From NCBI GenBank assembly GCA_016800925.1, contig JABCPU010000058.1, positions 1 to 64,000 of the forward strand: a stretch of 64,000 nt of DNA, given 5' to 3'. The position numbers and the translations under genes are program-made. Origin of the DNA: Suillus spraguei (Eukaryota; Basidiomycota; Agaricomycetes; Boletales; Suillaceae). The notes below the pieces were generated by a model, which worked only from the letters and a program-made list of their open reading frames with translations, searched no databases and was not told the origin of the DNA. Positions 57,030-64,000 of this stretch are shown piece after piece. Numbering within the stretch: position 1 is the stretch's first letter; each line of letters opens with the position of its first letter.

Positions 57030-60000
57030 TCAATGGACAAGCTGAGTTGCAGGGCGACCTAATGGGATGGGCGCATGGGGAACAGGAGCGTGAGGCGTCC
57101 TGACTTTAATGCCTGAAGGATAATTCTTTCAGCGATGACAATTCTTGAAAAATAGCAATTCACTGACCGAGGTCCTCGCAGATAAGATCTGCTCCCTTCT
57201 CGCCAACGAGGAGCGCGGATGAGTAGGTGTTTGTGCCCAAGTTATCCTAAATGATAAGGTAAGAAAGAGCCACTCAGATATTACACGGTCACTCACAGGA
57301 CAGATGCTCAAGTCGACACACTTCAAGTTTTGGGTACCATAGACATTGAGGCGATGATCAACAACACCTCCCTCTGAACGAGGCTTCATAGCTAAGAGCT
57401 CATTGAGTGATCTTTTTCAATTACTTATATAGAGACCGTCGTACCGCAGGTTCCTGTTTGAAAGTTTAGGATCATCTCGTCACAAGACATTTTCTGTACC
57501 GTACTTACCTAGACTGTGCCAGGTAGTCTCAACGTGGTCTGCACGGTTTTTGAAGCTCAGATACAAGATCACGCAGAGTTTTCCAGAATTTCTTACCTGC
57601 AATCCAATTGTCGATGGCCTCATCGTCGTCCTTGGTGTACTTGATCTCATCATGCACCTTGCTTGCGTCGTATGGTTCGCCAGGCTTGTGCCAGGTACCT
57701 AAGTATGGCGAGTCATTCAACGAAGAGTGCAAGGAGCAGGTCAGTCACGAACCCATGTGGATTCCAACGGTGAAGCCGTTGGGCATCATTTGCTTGGCTG
57801 TCTTGATGTCGATGTCACGAGCAGCTGCTGGCGAAGCAGGGTGGAAGTGTGGGTGGTGAGAAGTAAGCTCGCCACGGAAGGCTAAAAGAAAGGCGAGATG
57901 AGTTCATGAGATGAAAATGCTCGCAAGTGGGCTTCGCCTACCATCCATGCGTCTCGCAACCTCGCGAGTCTTCTTGTAGCTCCAGCGGATTGGGGCAAAG
58001 TCGGCTCTATTATTCATGAAACCGCTGTCAAAGAAGGGCTCGACATAAGGACTGGGAGAAGTAATATGGATCTGGCAGTACAACATAAGTTCGACGCTAG
58101 ATTGGAGATCGATGTCGGCTAACCTTTCCACGGCTAGCAGGGTATTCGAGGTACTGGAACATTGTCATGTACTTGCCAGGAGGAAGGAGGGAATGATCCG
58201 CATAAGCTGGCAGAAGTATTAGTTGTTAGTTTATTGCGAGTGACATCTCATTAATCTTACCTGCTGAGACAATGGATCCAAACCTACGAAGATAATTGAG
58301 CCGAAAACTGGAATAAGGCTCCAAATACCTACATTACGGGCTTGTCAGGCTTATCTTTGAAGTATTTGTCCCAAAGAGCGTTGAACTCTGGTCCCATTTC
58401 TTTCAGCTCCTCTTCGGTGGGACGAATCTGCAAACATGTTTGACCCCAGACAACTTAAGTCTAACAGTAACTTTGAAAGCTAACCTTGAAGCCAGCATCG
58501 ATGGCATTCGATGACAGGCGTGCCTTCTCTGGGCTCACCTCCCACTCGGCGAAAATCTAGTTCCTTGAGTGCCTGTACAAGTGTTTGCATTATAATTAGG
58601 CTTACCTCCTTCTGAGTCTTTTCATCACCACGCAGGAAATCGTCCAAAGTTGTCGACTCGTTAGAGACACGGTAAACTAAGATCACAGCTTCAGCAGTGC
58701 ACCTGGATCGAGTGCTATGTAGACTTACTCGATAGAGTTGTGTAGTGATCTTGGTACTCCTCGCTGTGTCAAATGTTAGCACTATCGTCACGAGGAGTTC
58801 GTTATGTACGCACCCCACGCCCGGAAGGTCACTGACAACCTTGACGTCGAGCTGTTTGAGCAGACTTGCTGACCCGACACCAGAACGCTCCAAAATCTAC
58901 ACAAACATATCGAGTTATCAAATGAAAACACTTGAACGAACATCCTACCTGCGGAGTGCCCAAAGTTCCACTGCTCAAGACAACCATCTTGCGAGCCCGG
59001 ACCTGTGGCTATTGTTAGACATGCATCAGCGTGGATGAGAGTGAAGCTTACAATGGTCTCCTGAACCGCAGCGTTGTTCGCACGGTTCCTGGATGGGACG
59101 TATGCGACACCAACAGCTTTGGTACCCTCAAATATTACGCGAGATACACGGGCATTCGTGCGCAAGTATAAGTTGCTCTGAATGTCCATAACGCCGTGGA
59201 CGTATGCTGGATTGTGTTGGGTAAAAAAACTCAAATGACCAGAAGCATACTCACCGGTGGCAGCATCACTGCGGCGACCAGTGTGACGATTGATATATTT
59301 GGCCCAGATCTCGGAACCGTGAGCAGTAGTAAGATCTATATTCAACGATTAGCAGGTAGAGATGCAAGCTAGTCATATATACCCTGAATGTCGTCTGTGT
59401 AAAACACCAGTCAGCTTCAGGTTGTTTCCTCGTGATAGAGCCTCGAGTCTTACCGCTAAATGGAACATCGAGGGCATGTGCAGCTCTCAAAAAGTCCTGA
59501 GCAAGGGGAGTGACCTGGCCACCGTTACTGATGGCAATTGGGCCATCATATCCGTGGGTATCGTTGTTAACCGGCTTCTGGTAATTTTCGAGCTACACAA
59601 AAACTGTTATTGATGCTGCTTGCTCTTCTGTGATGTAGGACACGAACCCGTTTCATGAGAGGAAGAAGGTCTACAAAAACCATCAATGCATGGACAATAA
59701 TAATTGGTGTGATCACACAAACCCTTGGCTGTCCAACCTTCAGCATTGAAATCATCTATTGGGTTTATTTAGTTATCCAGGATTTCATCTTGGCAGGACT
59801 ATTTTGACAAACCCCAGTCAGATGCAGATGCCTATCAAACTAAATTTAGCGCATGATCTTTTGGTTCCTAATTCTTGTACTCACTCTTGTGTACATTTGG
59901 AAATTGATGCTGTCGGAGATGTAATTAGCTCCAGTGAGAGGCAAGCGATGATTGCGCAGCTTACCTACTGCCACCGCCTGTTCAACCCAAGAAGTTTGGT

Positions 60001-60628
60001 GAGATATATAGCCATACAGCGGTGAAAAATGAATACCAAGGATGTTGGCGCACCTGGAAACAATGATCAATAATCATGCAGATGATGATGGCAAACAACG
60101 TACGGTACAATGCTTTGCCTTCCTCTCAGGTATGGGGAAGGTTGAGTATCAGTGTAAAATGTGCCCTTGTCGTTGCTGACAGGAAGGAGTCAGCAGCAAA
60201 AAAAATACTAGCATATAGTAAAGACCAACATTCCGTCACGTTGCATGTTTTTCACATATATGCCAGGTCTATTAAAAGTCAGGGAAATGTTGATTATTTG
60301 TGGGAAGAGCTCTCCTACCTATAGACCCAAGGGTCATCGCGGTTGTTGGCACCACCTGTGGCTCACGTTGAGCGGTCAGTAAAGAAATGCTTCCAACAGA
60401 CCTACCTTCGATGAGCATAACCTTAAGGGTGGGGTCCGCGTACGCAAGCCGTCCGGCAACGACACATCCTTTGTAAAAAGTGCTTGAATTAGTTGCAAGA
60501 CGGCACATCCTATATGTCCACCACACCTGCAGGACCTCCACTACGATAACTTGAGTATAGTTTCAAAGCACTAGTTAAGCATGTAGTTACCCGGCAATGA
60601 TAACATCGACTTCTTCTGGGTGACCCAT
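57030..60628 (-). CDS. AOX: Alcohol (methanol) oxidase, GMC family
   Basis: This FAD enzyme oxidises short alcohols to aldehydes with H2O2 release; in wood-decay fungi it is an H2O2 source. The start at 60628 reads MGHPEEVDVIIAGGGPAG, then CVVAGRLAYADPTLKVMLIEG (FAD-binding fold), DPWVYRPGIYVKNM, CANILGGGSSINFQMYTRAS, DDFNAEGWTAKDLLPLMKR, DLTTAHGSEIWAKYINRHTG, SSGTLGTPQILERSGVG, FFDSGFMNNRADFAPIRWSY, the active-site His in TTWHSLG and Asn in DNLGTNTYSS. About 20 short introns are needed. Read through to the last exon, it ends IKVRTPHAPVPHAPIPLGRP...LVH, without the C-terminal ARF/SKL-type peroxisomal signal of yeast AOX. The last acceptor choice is a judgement. Frame intact. Confidence 0.92.
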
Positions 60629-61779
60629 GTTCAATTTGCAAGTGGAGAAATAAGAAGATCATGATCCTACCTGGCAACCCATCTTTTATATGCCAAATCA
60701 TACCGCAAAGTCCCTGAGAAGAAGACCCATCTAAGCACACACAAAACCAAGTTGGGGAGTCAGATGATAGAATATCATATGGCCGCTCATGGCCGTTCTC
60801 CAAGGTTCTCAATAGCCGATTGCAAGATATAAACTGCGCCCAATGCCAGCTAGCCGAACTACCATAGGGGATTAGTAAGATCCGTGTATGTCCGACCGGG
60901 TCTTCGACCCCAGACAATAAAATTTAATTTTTGTTTTTAACAAAGGATCCGCGTGTGGGGCCCCTCATGGTATTTTCAGAAACAACACTGAATGGAGGTG
61001 AGCCGCTCTGCTGACCGTCTCGACCAGTCGTCAGGTGAGAGGACGAGGTCTAGCGACGATGATCATGAGATTGGTATAAAGTTCTCAAAGCGGTCTCGTG
61101 GAACGGCCTTGACGAATACGCGAAATTCTATATCCAATTATCGTGACGAGAGAAGAACCATGGCATAATGTTGTGACAGAGCGTATCAGTGGCTAATCGA
61201 CATTGTTTAAAAAGAACCATTTACCTGAGTAAATTCGCACCGTGGTACCATAACCGATAATGCAACTGCTACAACTTGCACACGGACCATGGACCAATGT
61301 CACTTGTCTCTTTTCGGGATTTTATTAGCAGTGCAAACACAAGCTTGTGAATAGAACTGTGAGCTTTAAGTTCTTATAGAATACCTCCTTCTCAAGCAAC
61401 TAGTCAGGTGGTTATACTTATTTGACCACTGGATGCCACGTACCGTGGATATGAGTTTTGTAAATTCACCATTCAGTCTGCTTTCGATGGTCAGGGACGA
61501 CCCATTTCGAGAGCAGGCACCCAGGAGAGACTGGAATCTATAGCAAAGTTAACTCATTGGGACAATACAGTACAACGTCACTGGAATGGACACATGAAGG
61601 ATTTTTGTGTTCCACTCGTGAGCGCGAATACATCGCTCTTAACCGCCAGCTCAGCTCAAAAGTCTACAAGCGATGGAATTGCTCATTACTGAACTGTACG
61701 ATCAACGACATGTAGAAATCATATGGCAAACCAATAATATTTGGATACCAAACTTGAGATCCGAGAAATTGAGACTATC
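60629..61779. other. Intergenic, alcohol oxidase promoter region
   Basis: 1.15 kb between two minus-strand genes: upstream of alcohol oxidase and downstream of carboxypeptidase S. No gene is visible; a 136-codon open frame overlapping the alcohol oxidase start is a shadow. Confidence 0.4.
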
Positions 61780-64000
61780 CTAAGGAAGGGATGATTCGTC
61801 CACGTTGAGAACCAATGTGGTATAGAATCGGATCATCTCAACAAAGCTATTGATCGAGATTGCTGGAGAACAATTAGCCTTTCGATTGCTGAGAAACAGG
61901 TCCAAAATGTGTACCTTCGTTGACTGTGTGCACACCGGAAGGAAGAGACCCCCCGCCGGCTACCTCAAGGTGACCATATCGGAAGATATGGTCAGTCAAC
62001 TTCCAATAGAATCGTGTATCTGTATCTCAATTGTTACCAAAGCTGGTGTAATGCATTCTCTAAACCTCACCTGTGTTACCGGACATTATGCCCGGGCTCA
62101 CGATGATCGCATCTGAACCAGAAATATTTCTATGGGAGTTGTAGACCGCCTTGATAGTCCCAGATAAAAGCTGAAACGGTGCAGCGTCTTCGCCAGACGG
62201 AGTGAGTGGTGCTGGCTCCAAGCCGTCACCAAACGCAGCAGAGAGGGTCAAGGTGCCATATGAAGGCGCATCCTCATTGGAAATACGTTTACCGAACGCA
62301 GTGTAGGACAAATTGAAGTCATTTGCGAGAGATCCCAACAATTCGATATCGCGCACTTTTGTGGCGGCGATAGAACTAGAGATAAGATTGGAAATATCAA
62401 CGACGATATTCGTTCGCACCAAAAGTCCTACCTTTCTGTAGAAATCCGGTGATTTACAATGGCCCATGCCTGTTCTGGGAGAGCATTCACTTTCACTCCG
62501 CCGTCCACGAGATCAATAGCTTGAGTGGTACCGACAAGACTCATGAAAGCACGATTCTTGAAGAGTTCCTGCTCAGCGGCACGAAGTGCTCCATCACAGT
62601 GCTCTGCACGTAACATGTGTTCCTTTAACGAGGAACTGATTCCTGGTGCGTGTTGAGCCATGCATTGAGCGCTCCTGTAAGTCGGTGATCCTCTTGTCTG
62701 CAGAAAGTGTCAATGCATCATCACGGTCAGTCTCTTAAAGCTCACCAGGTGGACCTCGAAGGGGTTTTTCTCGTACTGTACAAGGAGCTCTGCAAGTATA
62801 CCGATGCTCTTAGAAAATTAGAAACGATTGGTGAAGAATTGAGTATGAGAAAGCTTACTGTATGAGGTGGAGGAAGACTAGAATGACCACCGGGAGATGT
62901 AACTTTGATTCGGACGTTCAAACTACCTTTCTCGGCAATTGCAGGTACTGCAATAACACGGCCATATACCTCACTGTACCCAGCTGTCAACCAGAACCCC
63001 GTTATTCATCATGTTAGTTAGTTCAACAATAACTCACAGCCTTCGTCGATAAGCATGGTAAAGGCATTTTCTCCAAATCTCTCTAGCATTTCGGTAGCTA
63101 GGGAATGCGCACCCTTGAACCGGTATTCAGTGTCAACGCGCTAACGTAGTTTTAGCAACTTACCCGCATTCCACTCACTTCCTCGTCAAATCCTGACGCG
63201 ATCACAACCGTGCGAGTCGGCTTGAAGCCGTTCTCTAGCATAGATTCAATTGCCGACCTACGGCAATCAGTTTACTTGTGTTGAACTTCTCAAAGACACA
63301 AACATGATTCCTAGACGCAATAAATGAGTTCAGGAATAGAATTAGGTGTTGAAAACACTACCGATTAGACCGCTCTTATCATCGCACGACCCGCGACCCC
63401 AAAGGCTCTCCCCTGCCATACCAGTCAAAACATGCTACCCATCATGAAATTACTGACCATCAAAGTAGCCGGAGAATGGAGGATGCTGCCATTCATTAAT
63501 TGTCGTTTCTAAGACAGGGACCACATCTGGCGGCCAATAAGTCATCAGTATAGAAATATGTATGAACTTACCTTGGTGAGCAGCGAGGAGGAGTGGCTTC
63601 AAAGCACTGTCTGAGCCTTTCCATACGTATAATAGTCCGTATTTATTGACTTTCGTAAGTTCCAAGTTTGAGTGACTGACACGATGCAAAGTTGTGAACT
63701 GGGAAACTGAACAAATTGACAATACGGAAAAAATTACTCACAGTAAAGGGAATGAATCTTTCAGATAATCATGTAATGGGAGGAACTTCTCCCAAACGGG
63801 CTCTGTCACATCTCCCATGTCATCGAATGTTTCCGTGCTGTATTGGGTATATTTAGCACGGACACCCAGCATATTGGAGGCGGAACAAACGCACGGAATC
63901 CGCACAGCTCCCCCAAGCCAGTCTATGGCTCTCACTTTAAACTCCTCGGTACTGTACGCGTGTTGAAGACTTTCCCAGATCTCCACATTCTTCTTGGGAA
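61780..64000 (-). CDS. CPS1: Carboxypeptidase S (M20, Gly-Xaa type), 5' end outside window
   Basis: A zinc carboxypeptidase that frees amino acids from small peptides, normally in the vacuole. The readable part begins KKNVEIWESLQHAYSTEEF at the right edge, so the N-terminal membrane anchor or signal is outside. Then LLLAAHQDVVPVLE (metal His), HPPFSGYFDGQ, IKVTSPGGHSSLPPPHT, GTTQAIDLVDGGVKVNALPE, IVSPGIMSGNT and, near the end, DHIFRYGHLE...GVHTVNE, finishing FVEMIRFYTTLVLN...SLP at TAG 61780-61782. Many short introns, frame intact where checked. It is a different M20 subfamily from the gene at 3675-5840. Confidence 0.9.

Noticed and set aside
1..64000. CRISPR array, prokaryotic operons or ribosome-binding sites
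   Set aside because: The window is eukaryotic nuclear DNA; the only spaced repeats are tRNA-derived.

Overview
This 64 kb window is nuclear DNA from a filamentous basidiomycete, most likely an Agaricomycete. Nearly every gene is split by short GT-AG introns of about 45-70 nt (one is GC-AG). The gene set fits that group: a DUF7330 protein, an F-box protein, a CE4 chitin deacetylase with an intact catalytic core, and a methanol/alcohol-oxidase-type GMC enzyme. Gene names rest on reading motifs and whole translated exons; no database search was run.

Layout. 1-9.7 kb: tRNA-Pro, a DUF7330 gene with a one-base break, an M20 amidohydrolase (PM20D2-like), then on the minus strand a DnaJ/DnaJ-X co-chaperone and a low-complexity protein. 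9.7-16.9 kb: tRNA-Ser, carnitine acetyltransferase (minus), an F-box protein, and 2.6 kb with nothing recognisable. 17-29 kb, dense: Rho1 exchange factor (DEP-DH-PH-CNH), chitin deacetylase, SEC1, proteasome ATPase RPT4 (minus) and a second tRNA-Pro. 31.5-46 kb: TFIP11/Ntr1-type G-patch splicing protein, a WD40 protein, a decayed F-box/LRR fragment, holocytochrome-c synthase, a Trp-rich orphan and TIM44. 46-53.4 kb: WDR59/Sea3 (GATOR2/SEA complex) followed by argininosuccinate synthase. 53.5-56.9 kb: an island of mobile and repeated DNA. 57-64 kb, all minus: alcohol oxidase and a vacuolar-type carboxypeptidase S (M20) cut by the window edge.

Most genes are housekeeping functions and form no obvious cluster. 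The unusual part is the 53.5-56.9 kb island. It holds about 150-bp tandem units, each with a tRNA-Ser-like core (A box, B box, long variable arm and in most copies an oligo-T terminator). Four of the six cores have drifted to a Leu-type anticodon, and one unit is interrupted by a 305-bp terminal-inverted-repeat element. Related inverted ends bound the whole island.

Four otherwise intact genes (DUF7330, DnaJ-X, SEC1, chitin deacetylase) each carry one apparent single-base deletion, at least two of them in homopolymers. This looks more like a systematic sequence-quality problem than four independent gene deaths.
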